Shown piece by piece: positions 20,635-32,300 of a DNA stretch of 64,000 bases (the first letter of the stretch is position 1; each line of letters begins with the position of its first letter). Source of the stretch: Pasteurellaceae bacterium Pebbles2 (GTDB taxonomy: Bacteria; Pseudomonadota; Gammaproteobacteria; Enterobacterales; Pasteurellaceae); contig LVZA01000001.1 in assembly GCA_023101505.1 (NCBI GenBank), forward strand, positions 1,426,001 through 1,490,000, given 5' to 3'. Position numbers and translations under genes: made by a program. Below the pieces are notes generated by a model. It did not search any database. It was given only the letters and a program-made list of their open reading frames with translations, and was not told the DNA's origin.

Positions 20635-21639
20635 TTATTGTTGATGATAACTATCGGTGGAAAAACGGCGTACCACCGTTGGATTAAATTGCGTATGAAT
20701 TGGCGTTTCAATCTCTTTATTCACTAAACTTAATGCTAATTTCGCCGCATAATTTGCCATAAGATCAATAGGATAACGAATGGTTGATAGCTTAGGCACT
20801 AAGTGGCGAGAAATCGGCATATCATCAAAACCGATAATGGAAAATTGACGAGGCACGTTGATATTATTTTCGTGTAACACCGAAAGTGCGCCCGCTGCCA
20901 TACTGTCGTTATACGCCACAATGGCGGTTAAATCGGAGTGATAACTCAACAAATCAATCATTGCCGCTTCACCGCCCTCAAAGTCGGGCGTGTTTTGAAT
21001 GGTGGCATCATCAATCGGTGGCAAACCGTGCTTAGAAAGTGCGGTTAAATAACCTTGTTTTCTTTCAACTTCGTCATTAATAAGATGATTTGAGCCGATA
21101 TAGCCAATGCGTTTATGCCCAAGGCGAATCAGCAATTCTGTGGCTAAAAATGTACCACGCCGATTGTCCAATCCCACACAACGATGCTCAAAACCTTTGA
21201 TACAGCGGTTAATAATCACCATTCCTGGCACTTGCTTTAAATATTCAGTTAATTCGGCATCGGTCAAGGCTTTAGAATGCACAACCAAACAACTGCAACG
21301 CTTGCGCAATAAGGTTTCAATGGCATTACGTTCTTTGTCGGCGTGATGATAACCAATGCCGATTAAAATGGTTTTGCCATATTCAGAAGCAACTTGATCG
21401 ACCGCTTTAACTAAAATCGCAAAGAAAGAATCGGTTACGTCAGTAACCACAACACCAATCGTATCGGTATTTTGCAGGGCTAAGGCTTGTGCGTTGGCAT
21501 TGGGCGAATATCCCAATTTTTCCACCGCACTTTGCACTGCAAGGCGTGCTTTTTCACTTGATGAAGCATTGTTTAGCACCCGAGAAACGGTTGCAACCGA
21601 CACGCCAGCTTGTTTTGCCACATCTCGAATTGTAATCAT
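20635..21639 (-). CDS. galS: Galactose regulon repressor, LacI family
   Basis: The 334-residue product begins [20 protein letters not shown], a LacI-type helix-turn-helix, followed by the hinge and a ligand-binding domain ([20 protein letters not shown]). I chose the ATG at 21639 because AAGGA lies seven to eight bases upstream and because GalR and GalS start in this way; the frame is open to 21663. It sits between mglB and divergent galT and is expected to control both. It could equally be named galR. Confidence 0.9.
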   Translation of the reverse strand: MITIRDVAKQAGVSVATVSRVLNNASSSEKARLAVQSAVEKLGYSPNANAQALALQNTDTIGVVVTDVTDSFFAILVKAVDQVASEYGKTILIGIGYHHADKERNAIETLLRKRCSCLVVHSKALTDAELTEYLKQVPGMVIINRCIKGFEHRCVGLDNRRGTFLATELLIRLGHKRIGYIGSNHLINDEVERKQGYLTALSKHGLPPIDDATIQNTPDFEGGEAAMIDLLSYHSDLTAIVAYNDSMAAGALSVLHENNINVPRQFSIIGFDDMPISRHLVPKLSTIRYPIDLMANYAAKLALSLVNKEIETPIHTQFNPTVVRRFSTDSYHQQ

Positions 21640-21766
21640 AGGCTTATCCTTGATCATAGACAAGAAGACTTATCGTCATACAATGGCTCTATTTGAAAGC
21701 GGTTACGCAGAAAAAGCAAGCATAAAATCTAAAAAAACGCCTTTTTTCACGAGATTTTTTCAAAAA

Positions 21767-21838
21767 TTTGATCTCTATCACAGTTTATTTAACTCATTGT
21801 GCTATCTTATCTTCAATTTCATTTGTAACCGTTTTTGT
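21767..21838 (+). promoter_or_regulatory. galT control region: CRP site, -10 box, weak GalS operator
   Basis: TTTGA-TCTCTA-TCACA (21767-21782) matches CRP at nine of ten bases. TATCTT (21803-21808) is a candidate -10, putting the CRP centre near -41. A weaker GalR-type half-palindrome, TTGTAACCGTTTTTGT (21823-21838), follows just before galT. Confidence 0.55.
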
Positions 21839-21853
21839 TTTAAAGGAGCAGCA

Positions 21854-22900
21854 ATGAATACGCTATTTGATCCAACCGAACACCCACATCGCCGTTATAA
21901 TCCACTCACCGATCAATGGGTGCTCGTGTCGCCACATCGAGCCAAACGCCCTTGGCAAGGTCAGCAGGAAAAAGTAACGGAAGAACAAAAGCCGAGCTAC
22001 GATCCAACCTGTTATCTCTGCCCAAGCAACAAACGTATTACAGGTGAGCAAAATCCGCATTATCAAAAACCTTATGTGTTTAAAAATGATTTTTCTGCCT
22101 TGCTTGACGACACGCCAACACCTGAAATGTCAAAAAGTCCTTTATTTCAGACCGCACTTGCCCAAGGTGAGAGCCGAGTGGTGTGCTTCTCGCCCGATCA
22201 TAGCAAAACCTTGCCGCTATTGAGCGTGGCAGAAATTCACGACGTGGTGAAAGTGTGGCAAGAACAGTTGCAAGAGCTGGGACAAAAATACCAATGGGTG
22301 CAAATTTTTGAAAATAAAGGGGCAGCAATGGGCTGTTCTAATCCGCACCCACACGGTCAAATTTGGGCGAATAGCTTCCTGCCGAATGAAGTAGCGAGAG
22401 AAGATCAAACGCAACGACGCTATTTGGCTGAATATGATTCGCCAATGTTGCTGGATTATGCTCAGCAAGAATTGGCATTAAAAGAACGCATCGTGGTGGA
22501 AACGGAACATTGGTTAGCTGTTGTGCCTTATTGGGCGGTGTGGCCGTTTGAAACCTTGTTGCTCCCGAAAAAAGCACAGGTGAAACGCTTAACGGATTTA
22601 AGCAACGAGCAAAGCCAAGATTTAGCCTTGGCGTTGAAACAATTAACCACTAAATACGATAATTTATTTGAAACATCTTTCCCTTATTCAATGGGCTTCC
22701 ACGCTGCACCATTTAACGATGACGACAACCAGCACTGGCAATTACACGCCCATTTTTATCCGCCATTGTTACGTTCTGCGACGGTGCGAAAATTTATGGT
22801 GGGCTATGAAATGCTAGGCGAAAGCCAGCGAGATCTCACCGCTGAACAAGCCGCTGCCCGCTTGCGAGAATTAAGCGACGTACATTATAAAGAAAAATAA
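21854..22900 (+). CDS. galT: Galactose-1-phosphate uridylyltransferase
   Basis: The 348-residue product starts [20 protein letters not shown]. It contains the active-site [15 protein letters not shown], where the second histidine of HPH is the uridylylated nucleophile. Zinc-type cysteines lie in [10 protein letters not shown]. It exchanges UDP between UDP-glucose and galactose 1-phosphate in the Leloir pathway. The ATG at 21854 has AAAGGAGCAGCA before it and gives the same length as E. coli GalT. The frame is open back to 21494, but that overlaps galS and the promoter. First gene of galTKM. Confidence 0.96.
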   Translation: MNTLFDPTEHPHRRYNPLTDQWVLVSPHRAKRPWQGQQEKVTEEQKPSYDPTCYLCPSNKRITGEQNPHYQKPYVFKNDFSALLDDTPTPEMSKSPLFQTALAQGESRVVCFSPDHSKTLPLLSVAEIHDVVKVWQEQLQELGQKYQWVQIFENKGAAMGCSNPHPHGQIWANSFLPNEVAREDQTQRRYLAEYDSPMLLDYAQQELALKERIVVETEHWLAVVPYWAVWPFETLLLPKKAQVKRLTDLSNEQSQDLALALKQLTTKYDNLFETSFPYSMGFHAAPFNDDDNQHWQLHAHFYPPLLRSATVRKFMVGYEMLGESQRDLTAEQAAARLRELSDVHYKEK

Positions 22901-22922
22901 TCCGAGCAAAAGGAACAAGACT

Positions 22923-24080
22923 ATGACCCCACAACAACAGGCTAAACAACTATTTGAGCAAAAATTTAACCGCACTTCTACCTTAAATATTTACGCCCCA
23001 GGGCGAGTGAATGTGATTGGCGAACACACCGACTACAACGACGGTTTTGTGATGCCTTGTGCCATTGATTACGGCACAGCAATCAGCGGTGCTGCCCGAG
23101 ATGATCAACGTTTTCACGTGTATGCGGCAGATTTAAATGATAGCGACGAATTTTCGCTTAGCGAAGAAATTCTCCCTGTGCCAAATAAAAAATGGACTGG
23201 CTATGTGCGTGGCGTGGTGAAATTTATCCAACAACGTTGCCCTGAATTTCGTCAAGGGGCAGATTTGGTGATCAGCGGCAATGTGCCACAATCTTCGGGC
23301 TTAAGTTCTTCCGCCTCGTTAGAAGTTGCGGTGGGAAAATTCTGTCAGCAGCTGGCGGATTTGCCGTTAAGCAATACGGAAATTGCCTTAATTGGTCAGC
23401 AGGCGGAAAATCAATTTGTGGGTGCAAATTGTGGCAATATGGATCAGCTTATTTCAGCATTAGGGCAAAAAGATCATTTGTTGATGATCGATTGCCGTAG
23501 CCTTGAAACGCAAGCTACGCCAGTGCCTGATAATGTGGCGGTGATGATTGTTAATTCCCACGTGAAACACGATTTAGTTACTGGCGAATACAACACTCGC
23601 CGCCAGCAATGTGAGCGAGCGGCAGCATTTTTCGGCGTGAAAGCCTTGCGTGATGTTTCTATTGCACAATTCAAACAAAAAGAAGCCGAATTAACCGCAC
23701 TTGACCCAGATGTGGCGAAACGAGCACGTCATATTGTTACCGAAAATCAACGTGTATTAGATGCCGTCGAAGCCTTAAATCAAGGCGATATTTCTCGCTT
23801 AGGCGAATTGATGGGGCAATCGCACGACTCAATGCGTGATGATTTTGAAATTACCGTGCCTGAAATCGATTATTTAGTGGAATTAGCTCAAGTTGCCATT
23901 GGCAAAACAGGCGGTGCAAGAATGACGGGCGGCGGTTTCGGTGGTTGTATTGTAGCGATTGCGCCAGTGGAAAAAGTGGACGCAGTGCGTAAAATTATTG
24001 CGGAAAACTACCAAAAAACCACAGGTATTCAAGAAGATTTTTATGTGTGCCACGCTTCGCAAGGGGTGCAAGTATGCTAG
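22923..24080 (+). CDS. galK: Galactokinase
   Basis: The 385-residue GHMP kinase has the galactokinase signature [20 protein letters not shown] near residue 28, the ATP-binding loop [15 protein letters not shown] (about 122-136) and the C-terminal [15 protein letters not shown] motif. It phosphorylates galactose to galactose 1-phosphate. It follows galT by 22 bp with an AAAAGGA Shine-Dalgarno. The last codons overlap the galM start. Confidence 0.97.
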   Translation: MTPQQQAKQLFEQKFNRTSTLNIYAPGRVNVIGEHTDYNDGFVMPCAIDYGTAISGAARDDQRFHVYAADLNDSDEFSLSEEILPVPNKKWTGYVRGVVKFIQQRCPEFRQGADLVISGNVPQSSGLSSSASLEVAVGKFCQQLADLPLSNTEIALIGQQAENQFVGANCGNMDQLISALGQKDHLLMIDCRSLETQATPVPDNVAVMIVNSHVKHDLVTGEYNTRRQQCERAAAFFGVKALRDVSIAQFKQKEAELTALDPDVAKRARHIVTENQRVLDAVEALNQGDISRLGELMGQSHDSMRDDFEITVPEIDYLVELAQVAIGKTGGARMTGGGFGGCIVAIAPVEKVDAVRKIIAENYQKTTGIQEDFYVCHASQGVQVC

Positions 24081-25123
24081 ATGTCAGCCCCAAAACAGTG
24101 GAAAAAAGCACCGCACTTGCTCCCGACAATGCGCCCTTTCAGTTGGTGAGTTTAAGTAATAAGCAAGGAATGTGCGTGCAATTTATGGATTGGGGCGCAA
24201 CGTGGCTTTCTTGCAAAGTGCCAGTGAACGGTGAATTGCGAGAAGTGCTATTAGGCTGTCAGCCCGAAGATTATCCGAAGCAAAATGCTTATCTTGGGGC
24301 GGCGGTCGGGCGTTATGCTAATCGGATTGCCAATAGCCAATTTGAGTTAAACGGCAACGTGGTTAAATTGACGGCAAATCAAGGCGTGCACCAGCTACAC
24401 GGTGGTGTAGGCTTCGATAAAGTGCGGTGGAAAATTGACGAAATTCAAGAAAATTTTGTTCGTTTCTCTCTTTTTTCTGCCGATGGCGATCAAGGTTTTG
24501 CGGGCAATGTACAAGTGAAAGTAACTTATCGCTTAGGGGAAGATAATGCGTTGACGGTGGAGTTTAATGCAATTTCCGATCAAGATACGCCGTTGAATCT
24601 AACCAATCACGCTTATTTTAATTTAGTCAACGCCAGCGCAGGTTGCGATATTCGAGCGCATTCATTGCAGTTAAATGCTGCTGAATTTTTGCCTGTGGAT
24701 AGCGAGGGCATTCCGAATGCGCCGCTAAAATCTGTAGCGGAAACTAGCTTTGATTTTCGCCAGCCTAAGGTGATTGCGCAAGATTTTCTGCAACAAGAAC
24801 AACGGTTGACCAAAGGTTATGATCACGCTTTTTTAATTGATGAATATCGTGAAAAAACCAGTGCAATTTTGATCGCACCTAATGGGGACATTCGCCTTGA
24901 AGTCAGCACATCACAGCCTGCGTTACAAGTTTACACAGGTAATTATCTGCACGGCACACCAACTCGAGATGAGGGCGAATATGCTGATTACAGCGGTATT
25001 GCGTTGGAAAGCCAAGCGTTGCCCGACACGCCAAATCACCCCGAATGGTGGCATTATGGCGGCATATCTAAAGCTGGCGAACATTACAAACATTGGACAC
25101 GTTTTCAATTTGTAACTTCTTAA
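24074..25123 (+). CDS. galM: Aldose 1-epimerase (mutarotase)
   Basis: The 349-residue product has the conserved [16 protein letters not shown] near residue 80, the catalytic-histidine segment [10 protein letters not shown] (about 176-185), and [18 protein letters not shown] near the end. It interconverts alpha- and beta-galactose for GalK. The ATG at 24074 sits inside the last galK codons (ATGCTAG), giving translational coupling. The 27-bp upstream extension within galK is rejected. Last gene of galTKM. Confidence 0.95.
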   Translation: MLDVSPKTVEKSTALAPDNAPFQLVSLSNKQGMCVQFMDWGATWLSCKVPVNGELREVLLGCQPEDYPKQNAYLGAAVGRYANRIANSQFELNGNVVKLTANQGVHQLHGGVGFDKVRWKIDEIQENFVRFSLFSADGDQGFAGNVQVKVTYRLGEDNALTVEFNAISDQDTPLNLTNHAYFNLVNASAGCDIRAHSLQLNAAEFLPVDSEGIPNAPLKSVAETSFDFRQPKVIAQDFLQQEQRLTKGYDHAFLIDEYREKTSAILIAPNGDIRLEVSTSQPALQVYTGNYLHGTPTRDEGEYADYSGIALESQALPDTPNHPEWWHYGGISKAGEHYKHWTRFQFVTS

Positions 25124-25126
25124 GCG

Positions 25127-25160
25127 AAAAATAAGGCGCAATAAAATGCGCCTTATTTTT
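25127..25160. terminator. Bidirectional terminator between galM and lnt
   Basis: AAAAATAAGGCGCA (25127-25140) is exactly complementary to TGCGCCTTATTTTT (25147-25160), with a six-base loop. A and T tracts on both sides serve both convergent genes. Confidence 0.9.
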
Positions 25161-25174
25161 ATCTGAAAGATGGA

Positions 25175-26713
25175 TTATTGCTTGTTTGAATGCAACATTT
25201 TGCGTTTGAGTAGCGCACCAATTCCACGTAATAAAACCAATAAAATAGATAAAAAATACAACGGTTTATTTCCTAACGCAGCATAAGGCGTTTTGCCTTC
25301 CGTCGGCACAATGCGTTGAGTTAATACTGTTGCTTCAAACTGCGGTGCTTTTTCGATGACTTTTCCTTGTGCATCAATAAAGGCAGTAACACCCGTATTT
25401 GTGGCTCGAATAACTGGCTTACCTAGCTCCAACGCGCGCATTCTTGCCATTTGGAAATGTTGCCAAGGGCCGTGGCTGTCGCCAAACCACGCATCATTTG
25501 ATATGGTCAAAATAAAATCACTATTTTGTTTTAAGTTTGCTTGGAGTTGTGCGCCTTCGATAATTTCATAGCAAATTGCGCCCATAAAATGACGGTTTTT
25601 ACTCAATAAATCAGGCTGCACCGCTTCGCCCTTTTGGAATGCCGACATAGGCAAATTAAACACCGAACCGAGTGGGCGCAACAGGCTTTCCAGCGGCACA
25701 TATTCACCGAATGGCACAAGGTGATGTTTGTTATAACGCATTGTTTGCGTTGGTGAATAATGTTTGTTGACCAGCGCAATCGAATTGAACAACTTGCCGC
25801 TTTCAGGCTCACGATACACCGTGCCGATTAGCAGTTCTGTTTTCGTCGTTTGGCTAGCTTGTTTGAGTTCATCAAAAAAAGGTTGAAGATGTTCTTCAAG
25901 TGCTGGCAATGCGCTTTCAGGCAAAATAATCACATCTGATTTGCCTAAATAAGGGCGGATTAAATCAGCATAAATTTGTAGGGTAGAATGCAAATATTCG
26001 GGATCCCATTTCAAGGATTGCGGAATATTGCCTTGCACCAAACTGACGGTGAGTGCTTTGTCTGGCACGGGTTTGACGTAGTCTATTTTAGCCAAAGAGC
26101 TTAAACCTGCAACGACGGTGAGCAACAGAAAATGCGCCACTGCAACGGTGATTTGGTTGGGCGTATTTCGTGCTTTCCATAGGGCAGAAACAAGGTTAAA
26201 AAGCACCGCACTTGACCATATCACAAAGAAAGTTAAGCCTGCCACACCGAAAATCGGCGCAATGCCTGCAAATGGCGTATCAATTTGCGTATAACCAAAT
26301 TGTAACCACGGAAAGCCAGTGAAAACCCAGCCACGCAGAAATTCGGTGAACGTCCAAATAACGGCAAAAATCACCGCACTTTTTACTTGAAAACGTTGAA
26401 TGAGATAAGTGAATAACACAGGGTAAAGGGATAAATACGCTGCCAACAGCACCACCATTACATAGCTGAGCCACAAAGGCGAACCGCCGAATTGGTGAAT
26501 GCTCACGTGCAGCCAGCTTGTGCCGATGGAAAAAAAGCTCACGCCCCATAAAAAGGTTGCCCAAAGTGCGGTCTTTTTTGGCGAAGTTTTGGCAACATAA
26601 ATTAAGCCTAATGCCGACAGATAAGCAACGCCCCAATAATCATAGGGGGAAAAGGCAAATAGCCCGATAGCACCTGACACGACAGCGATCAGATAAGGTA
26701 AAATTGCGTTCAT
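25175..26713 (-). CDS. lnt: Apolipoprotein N-acyltransferase
   Basis: The 512-residue product has about six N-terminal membrane helices followed by a periplasmic nitrilase-like domain (about 220-485). The catalytic triad appears as Glu in IILPESALPAL, Lys in RYNKHHLVPFGEY and Cys in GAICYEII. Lnt adds the third acyl chain to the N-terminal cysteine of lipoproteins, the last maturation step before Lol sorting. This window encodes at least two lipoproteins that would be substrates. It lies 106 bp downstream of corC on the same strand, the usual pairing. Confidence 0.95.
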   Translation of the reverse strand: MNAILPYLIAVVSGAIGLFAFSPYDYWGVAYLSALGLIYVAKTSPKKTALWATFLWGVSFFSIGTSWLHVSIHQFGGSPLWLSYVMVVLLAAYLSLYPVLFTYLIQRFQVKSAVIFAVIWTFTEFLRGWVFTGFPWLQFGYTQIDTPFAGIAPIFGVAGLTFFVIWSSAVLFNLVSALWKARNTPNQITVAVAHFLLLTVVAGLSSLAKIDYVKPVPDKALTVSLVQGNIPQSLKWDPEYLHSTLQIYADLIRPYLGKSDVIILPESALPALEEHLQPFFDELKQASQTTKTELLIGTVYREPESGKLFNSIALVNKHYSPTQTMRYNKHHLVPFGEYVPLESLLRPLGSVFNLPMSAFQKGEAVQPDLLSKNRHFMGAICYEIIEGAQLQANLKQNSDFILTISNDAWFGDSHGPWQHFQMARMRALELGKPVIRATNTGVTAFIDAQGKVIEKAPQFEATVLTQRIVPTEGKTPYAALGNKPLYFLSILLVLLRGIGALLKRKMLHSNKQ

Positions 26714-26819
26714 AATTAGTCTATTGTAGTTAGCTCGTTATAGTACAATTTTGCCCCGTTCAATGCCGAGTTTGCTTCCACGAAAGAAAGCACCCGAAAA
26801 TTGAAAGGGGCAAATTCAA

Positions 26820-27749
26820 TTATTCTTCAGTTTGTTCTTCTTTTTTCGCTTTTAAGGCGTTCATTTCCGCCAGTTGCTCATCCGTTACGGTAACTCGCAG
26901 CTGGATAATGCGACGATTATCGGCAGATGTTACTTTAAACGGATAATTTTCTAAGATGATTTCTTCGCCACGCTTCGGCAAATAGCCAAAGGCTTGCATA
27001 ATCACGCCGCCAATGGTGTCCACTTCTTCATCGGCAAAATGCGTATTAAAATGCTGATTAAAATCTTCAATATCAGTCAGCGCACGCACCGCATAAGTGT
27101 GGCGAGAAAGCTGGCGAATATCTGCAATGACTTCTTCTTCATCGAATTCATCTTCAATATCGCCGACGATTTGTTCTAAAATATCTTCAATGGTAACTAA
27201 ACCTGAAATTGCGCCAAATTCGTCCACCACAACTGCCATATGGAAGCGTTCAGAACGAAATTCTTTTAACATTCGATCCACACGCTTACTTTCAGGCACA
27301 ATCACCGCAGGGCGCAATAAACGTTGCAAATTAAATTCTTCAGGCTGTTCACGCAAAAACGGCAGCAAATCTTTGGCGTGCAAAATGCCTTGCACATTAT
27401 CTCGCTCGTCGGTGTCAGTTGGGATTACAGGAAAGCGTGAATGTGCGGTGTCGATAATGGTATTCAGGCAACTTGCTAAATCTTGATCGCTTTCAATAAA
27501 GGTGATTTGCGCACGTGGGATCATAATATCACGCACACGAAGCTCGGCGATTTCCATTACGCCTTCGATCATTTCTCGTGTATTTTGATCGATTAAATCG
27601 TTTTGTTCTGAATCACGAATGACTTCCACTAATTCATTTCGATTTTTCAATTCTCCTTGAAAAAATCGCCCAAATAAAGACTGGAAAAAGGATTTTTTTT
27701 GAGTTGCGTTCTCCGCTTGCGGAGCATTACTCGAATGTTCGTCTGCCAT
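26820..27749 (-). CDS. corC: CorC/HlyC family CBS-domain protein
   Basis: The 309-residue product has two CBS domains (about 75-200, starting [18 protein letters not shown]) and a C-terminal CorC_HlyC domain (about 220-300). The N-terminal part is hydrophilic and lacks the DUF21 membrane domain, as in E. coli CorC (YbeX). The family is linked to magnesium and cobalt efflux, and in E. coli to ribosome metabolism. Adjacent to lnt, as in many gamma-proteobacteria. Confidence 0.92.
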   Translation of the reverse strand: MADEHSSNAPQAENATQKKSFFQSLFGRFFQGELKNRNELVEVIRDSEQNDLIDQNTREMIEGVMEIAELRVRDIMIPRAQITFIESDQDLASCLNTIIDTAHSRFPVIPTDTDERDNVQGILHAKDLLPFLREQPEEFNLQRLLRPAVIVPESKRVDRMLKEFRSERFHMAVVVDEFGAISGLVTIEDILEQIVGDIEDEFDEEEVIADIRQLSRHTYAVRALTDIEDFNQHFNTHFADEEVDTIGGVIMQAFGYLPKRGEEIILENYPFKVTSADNRRIIQLRVTVTDEQLAEMNALKAKKEEQTEE

Positions 27750-27892
27750 AATAAAATGTTAAGTTAGGTCGGAATTTGACAATTCAAAAAGTAGCATATT
27801 TTAATCAAATATTCTATTTCTTTTTAAACGCTTAAGTGCGAGTGGAGAAAAAGTGCGGTGAAAATTTGCCCAATTTAATGTCAAATTAATGC

Positions 27893-27926
27893 CAAATAAT
27901 AAGGACGCACCTTTGTGCGCCCAAAT
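27893..27926 (-). terminator. Terminator of infA
   Basis: GGACGCAC and GTGCGCCC form a stem with one wobble pair. On the minus strand it is followed by a weak T-rich stretch. Confidence 0.5.
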
Positions 27927-27951
27927 ACGATGTTGAAAATGAATTTAGTAA

Positions 27952-28173
<222 letters not shown>

Positions 28174-28410
28174 CTATGTAATCCTTAAATTATTAAATAA
28201 ATATAAAAAAACGGGCGAATTATACCCTTTTGTTGCTCATTCTGAAAGTATTTATTTTGTGCAAAATCGCTTTTTCTGCATTTATTAGTGGGGAGTGGGC
28301 TGGCTTTCGCAAATTAACGCTAGTCATCAATAGCACAAAACTGTACAATAGCCCACCAAATTTAATGAATGATATTTATCAATAAGTTTAACCGATTAAT
28401 TAAAAGAAAA

Positions 28411-29835
28411 ATGGCACAGAAATTACATATTACAACGTGGGGTTGCCAAATGAATGAGTATGACTCTTCAAAAATGGCAGATCTTTTAAATGCAACGCAC
28501 GCTTTAGAATTAACGGAAAATCCCGAAGATGCAGACGTGTTATTGCTCAATACCTGTTCTATTCGTGAAAAAGCACAAGAAAAAGTGTTTTCACAACTTG
28601 GGCGTTGGAAAACGTGGAAAAAGAACAAACCAAATTTGATTATTGGCGTGGGCGGTTGTGTGGCTTCGCAAGAGGGCGAACACATTCGTGAGCGTGCCCC
28701 TTTTGTGGACATTATTTTCGGGCCACAAACCTTACACCGTTTACCAGAAATGATTAACCAAATTCGTGGCGGTAAAAGCTCGGTGGTGGACGTGAGTTTC
28801 CCTGAAATCGAAAAATTTGACTGCCTGCCAGAGCCAAAAGCCGAAGGCCCGACAGCGTTCGTGTCAATTATGGAAGGTTGTAACAAATATTGTTCATTCT
28901 GCGTTGTGCCTTATACTCGTGGTGAAGAAGTAAGTCGCCCCGTTGATGATGTGCTGTTTGAAATCGCACAATTAGCGGAACAAGGCGTGCGTGAAGTGAA
29001 TTTGCTCGGGCAAAATGTAAACGCTTACCGTGGTGCAACCCACGATGATCAAATTTGCACCTTTGCAGAATTATTACGCTTAGTGGCAGCGATTGACGGC
29101 ATTGACCGCTTACGTTTTACTACTAGCCACCCAATCGAATTTACCGATGACATCATTGATGTGTATGCCGACACGCCTGAATTAGTTAGCTTCTTACATT
29201 TGCCAGTGCAAAGCGGATCTGATCGCGTGTTGACAATGATGAAACGCAATCACACTGCGTTAGAATATAAAGCGATTATCCGTAAATTACGTAAAATTCG
29301 CCCTGAAATTCAAATCAGCTCTGACTTCATCGTGGGCTTCCCAGGCGAAACTGCGCAAGATTTTGAAGACACAATGAACTTAATTGCACAAGTGAATTTT
29401 GATATGAGTTACAGCTTTATCTACTCCGCACGTCCAGGCACGCCAGCGGCAGATATGCCTGATGATGTGAGTGAAGACGAGAAAAAACAACGCTTACAAT
29501 TATTGCAACAACGCATCAACAACCAAGCTGCACAATTCAGCCGTGCAATGCTTGGCACAGAGCAACGTGTGTTGGTTGAAGGGCCATCGAAAAAAGACAT
29601 TATGGAACTCACTGGTCGCACCGAAAGTAATCGTATCGTGAATTTCAAAGGCTCGCCTGATATGATCGGCAAATTTGTGGACATCAAAATCACCGATGTG
29701 TTCACCAATTCGCTTCGCGGCGACGTGGTTCGCACCGAAGACCAAATGGGCTTGCGTGTATTACAATCCCCACAAATGGTCATCAACCGCACCCGCAAAG
29801 AAGACGAACTCGGTGTAGGCAAATATTCCGCCTAA
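28411..29835 (+). CDS. miaB: tRNA-2-methylthio-N6-dimethylallyladenosine synthase
   Basis: The 474-residue product has three domains. The N-terminal MTTase domain carries cluster cysteines in [25 protein letters not shown] and GVGGCVAS. The radical SAM domain carries [19 protein letters not shown]-terminal TRAM domain completes it. MiaB adds a methylthio group to i6A37 of tRNAs reading U-initial codons. The ATG at 28411 gives the same length as E. coli MiaB; an in-frame ATG at 28369 would add 14 residues without support. A USS-pair terminator follows. Confidence 0.96.
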   Translation: MAQKLHITTWGCQMNEYDSSKMADLLNATHALELTENPEDADVLLLNTCSIREKAQEKVFSQLGRWKTWKKNKPNLIIGVGGCVASQEGEHIRERAPFVDIIFGPQTLHRLPEMINQIRGGKSSVVDVSFPEIEKFDCLPEPKAEGPTAFVSIMEGCNKYCSFCVVPYTRGEEVSRPVDDVLFEIAQLAEQGVREVNLLGQNVNAYRGATHDDQICTFAELLRLVAAIDGIDRLRFTTSHPIEFTDDIIDVYADTPELVSFLHLPVQSGSDRVLTMMKRNHTALEYKAIIRKLRKIRPEIQISSDFIVGFPGETAQDFEDTMNLIAQVNFDMSYSFIYSARPGTPAADMPDDVSEDEKKQRLQLLQQRINNQAAQFSRAMLGTEQRVLVEGPSKKDIMELTGRTESNRIVNFKGSPDMIGKFVDIKITDVFTNSLRGDVVRTEDQMGLRVLQSPQMVINRTRKEDELGVGKYSA

Positions 29836-29865
29836 TCGATAAGTTTTAAAAACGTTCATTTTTTC

Positions 29866-29910
29866 GACCGCACTTTGGCATAACGATGCATAAAAGTGCG
29901 GTCTTTTTTT
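29866..29910 (+). terminator. USS-pair terminator of miaB
   Basis: GACCGCACTTT (29866-29876) pairs with AAAGTGCGGTC (29893-29903) and is followed by seven T. Confidence 0.85.
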
Positions 29911-29946
29911 ATGCCAAATTTTTCTAAATCAGATCAAATCGTTCTT

Positions 29947-29974
29947 TTGTGCAGAATAACGCCTTGTTTATAAT
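29947..29974 (+). promoter_or_regulatory. Promoter of the amino acid ABC permease genes
   Basis: TTGTGC, a 16-base spacer and TATAAT lie 32 bp before the first permease start. Confidence 0.6.
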
Positions 29975-30005
29975 CCATTTATTGAGATTGAATGAGAGTT
30001 TTCTG

Positions 30006-30665
30006 ATGAATTGGCAATATATTCTCGAGGCAATACCACGTTTTGTGGACGCAACAATATTAACCTTGCAGCTTTCTTTATGGGGCATTTTGCTGTCGGC
30101 GATCATCGGTTTGCTGTGTGCGATTGTGCTGGTTTATCAGGTGCGTGGGGTACAATGGTGGGTGAAAGCCTATATTGAAGTTTCACGCAATACGCCCTTG
30201 CTCATTCAAGTTTTCTTTCTTTATTTTGGGTTGTCTAAAATTGGTATTAAACTCGACGGTTTTACCTGTGGTGTTATTGGGCTGGCTTTCCTTGGCGGAA
30301 GCTATATGGCAGAAGCAATGCGGGGCGGTTTGGAAGCGGTTTCAAAAGGACAAATCGAAAGTGCGTTAAGCATTGGGCTTAGTCCGTCGCAAGCCTTTCG
30401 TTATGTGATTTTTCCACAAGCTTTTGCCATCGCTACGCCCGCCATTGGAGCGAATTGTTTGTTCTTAATGAAAGAAAGTTCGATCATCAGTGCTATCGCT
30501 GTAGCGGAATTAATGTTTCTTGCCAAAGATATTATCGGAATGGATTACAAAACGAACGAGGCCTTGTTCTTGCTGGTGGTGTTTTATTTGATCATTTTAT
30601 TCCCAGTGTCCTTATTCGTTCGCTACCTTGAACGCCGTCTGCGTCAAGCCAAATATGGAGCTTAA
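30006..30665 (+). CDS. Polar amino acid ABC transporter permease 1
   Basis: The 219-residue product is a His/Glu/Gln-type membrane permease with about five helices. It has the typical N-terminal RFVDATILTLQLSLWGILLS and the EAA-loop region (AEAMRGGLEAVSKGQIESAL, then GLSPSQAFRYVIFPQAF). It pairs with the second permease two bases downstream to form a heterodimeric channel. The ATG at 30006 was preferred over an upstream frame extension because the N-terminus then matches the family. Confidence 0.9.
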   Translation: MNWQYILEAIPRFVDATILTLQLSLWGILLSAIIGLLCAIVLVYQVRGVQWWVKAYIEVSRNTPLLIQVFFLYFGLSKIGIKLDGFTCGVIGLAFLGGSYMAEAMRGGLEAVSKGQIESALSIGLSPSQAFRYVIFPQAFAIATPAIGANCLFLMKESSIISAIAVAELMFLAKDIIGMDYKTNEALFLLVVFYLIILFPVSLFVRYLERRLRQAKYGA

Positions 30666-30666
30666 T

Positions 30667-31335
30667 ATGGGCTTATCAATTCTTTTTCAGGGCAGCAATG
30701 CTGAACGTTTGCTTGGCGGATTGTGGATCACCGCTGAAATCGCCTTTATTTCCGTCTTTTTTGCTTGCTTATTCGGTGTGGTGCTAGGCGTCATAATGAC
30801 AAGCCAAAACCGAATGGTGCGTTTTCTCTGCCAATTTTATTTAGAAGTAGTCCGCATTGTGCCTTTGTTGGTGCTGCTTTTTCTGGTTTATTTTGGTTTC
30901 GCCAAATGGTTTAACGTACATTGGAATGGCGTGTGGGTGTGTATTTTTGTGTTTATCTTTTGGGGAACGGCTGAAATGGGCGATTTAGTGCGTGGGGCAT
31001 TAAGTTCCATCGAAAAGCACCAAAGCGAATCCGCCTACGCCTTAGGGTTAAGCAAAATCCAAACCTTTATCTATGTTTTATTACCACAAAGCCTAAAACG
31101 AGTTACGCCCAGTGCCATTAACTTATTCACTCGAATGGTCAAAACGAGCTCACTGGCAATGCTTATTGGCGTGCTAGAAGTGATCAAAGTCGGGCAACAA
31201 ATTATCGAAACTTCACTATTTACCGACCCAACAGCGGCACTTTGGGTTTATGGCGTTATCTTCGTTTTGTATTTTATTATATGTTATCCACTTTCTTTAT
31301 TTTCCAAATACTTAGAAGTGCGGTGGGAAAAATAG
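30667..31335 (+). CDS. Polar amino acid ABC transporter permease 2
   Basis: The 222-residue product is the second membrane subunit. It has [20 protein letters not shown] at the start and a conserved EAA-type loop ([20 protein letters not shown], then [19 protein letters not shown]). GGAG in the last codons of permease 1 serves as its Shine-Dalgarno. The 3' end carries an in-frame USS (AAGTGCGGT) that encodes part of the terminal EVRWEK. Confidence 0.9.
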   Translation: MGLSILFQGSNAERLLGGLWITAEIAFISVFFACLFGVVLGVIMTSQNRMVRFLCQFYLEVVRIVPLLVLLFLVYFGFAKWFNVHWNGVWVCIFVFIFWGTAEMGDLVRGALSSIEKHQSESAYALGLSKIQTFIYVLLPQSLKRVTPSAINLFTRMVKTSSLAMLIGVLEVIKVGQQIIETSLFTDPTAALWVYGVIFVLYFIICYPLSLFSKYLEVRWEK

Positions 31336-31343
31336 GAGTTTTT

Positions 31344-32108
31344 ATGGCATTGCTTGAAATTAACCAATTAGTTAAACATTATGGCGAAACCGTGGCTTTA
31401 AAAGGCATTAATTTATCGCTAAAAAAAGGCGAAGTTGTGGTGATTTTAGGGCCGTCAGGTTGCGGAAAAAGTACCCTTTTACGTTGTGTGAATGGCTTGG
31501 AAGAAATTAAAAGCGGACAAATTTTGCTCGAGCATAGTGGGCAATTAGGCAAGGATATTTCGTGGGTTAATGCTCGCCAACATATCGGAATGGTGTTCCA
31601 AAGCTATGAGTTATTTTCTCATTTATCGGTGATTGATAACATTTTGCTCGGGCCACTTAAAGTGCAAAAACGCCAGCGTGCCGAAGTGGAAGCCCAAGCC
31701 GATGAATTGCTCAAAAGGGTTGGTTTATTTGATCGCAAAAATGCTTTTCCACGAGAGCTTTCTGGCGGACAAAAACAACGCATCGCCATTGTACGCTCAC
31801 TCTGTATGAACCCTGAAATCCTTTTGCTAGACGAAATCACTGCCGCTCTCGATCCCGAAATGGTGCGTGAAGTGCTTGATGTCGTGCTCAGCTTAGCCCG
31901 AGAGGGAATGACAATGTTAATCGTTACCCACGAAATGACCTTTGCCAAACAAGTCGCCGACCGAATTATTTTTATGGACAAAGGCGAAATTATCGAACAA
32001 GCCACCCCCGATAATTTCTTCACTAATCCAACTAGCGACCGAGCAAAAGCTTTTTTAAATATTCTCAATTACGACATTCCAGGGGCAAGTTTTGCGGACA
32101 ATATTTAA
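31344..32108 (+). CDS. Polar amino acid ABC transporter ATP-binding protein
   Basis: The 254-residue product has Walker [10 protein letters not shown] (about residues 34-42), the Q-loop in [15 protein letters not shown], signature LSGGQKQR and Walker [15 protein letters not shown], followed by the switch histidine in IVTHEM. The glutamine/PAAT subclass pattern is clear. The ATG at 31344 follows TAGGAG. It is eight bases downstream of permease 2, completing the membrane complex. Confidence 0.93.
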   Translation: MALLEINQLVKHYGETVALKGINLSLKKGEVVVILGPSGCGKSTLLRCVNGLEEIKSGQILLEHSGQLGKDISWVNARQHIGMVFQSYELFSHLSVIDNILLGPLKVQKRQRAEVEAQADELLKRVGLFDRKNAFPRELSGGQKQRIAIVRSLCMNPEILLLDEITAALDPEMVREVLDVVLSLAREGMTMLIVTHEMTFAKQVADRIIFMDKGEIIEQATPDNFFTNPTSDRAKAFLNILNYDIPGASFADNI

Positions 32109-32248
32109 GAATTTTTCACCGCAGTTTTGCCAAAATCTCTAGTTTGAATGTGGTAAGCATTTTAAATGAGAGATTGACACTAAATTTTTATTCCAAAACT
32201 GCATATTAAATACAGATTAATTCTTTCCTTTTTGCATAAAAGCATTTC

Positions 32249-32254
32249 TATAAT
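32249..32254 (+). promoter_or_regulatory. Candidate -10 box of the binding-protein gene
   Basis: TATAAT lies 47 bp before the solute-binding protein start, within a 192 bp gap. The -35 is weak. It suggests that the binding protein has its own transcript. Confidence 0.5.
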
Positions 32255-32300
32255 GAAGTCATTACAACGCAACATTAATCTTAATTAAGAGGAAAATTCT

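Noticed and set aside
21494-21853. N-terminal extension of galT
   Set aside because: It overlaps galS and the promoter region, and GalT aligns from the ATG at 21854 with a good Shine-Dalgarno.
22080-22577. Several overlapping minus-strand frames within galT
   Set aside because: galT is full length with all motifs; the opposite frames are mutually overlapping shadows.
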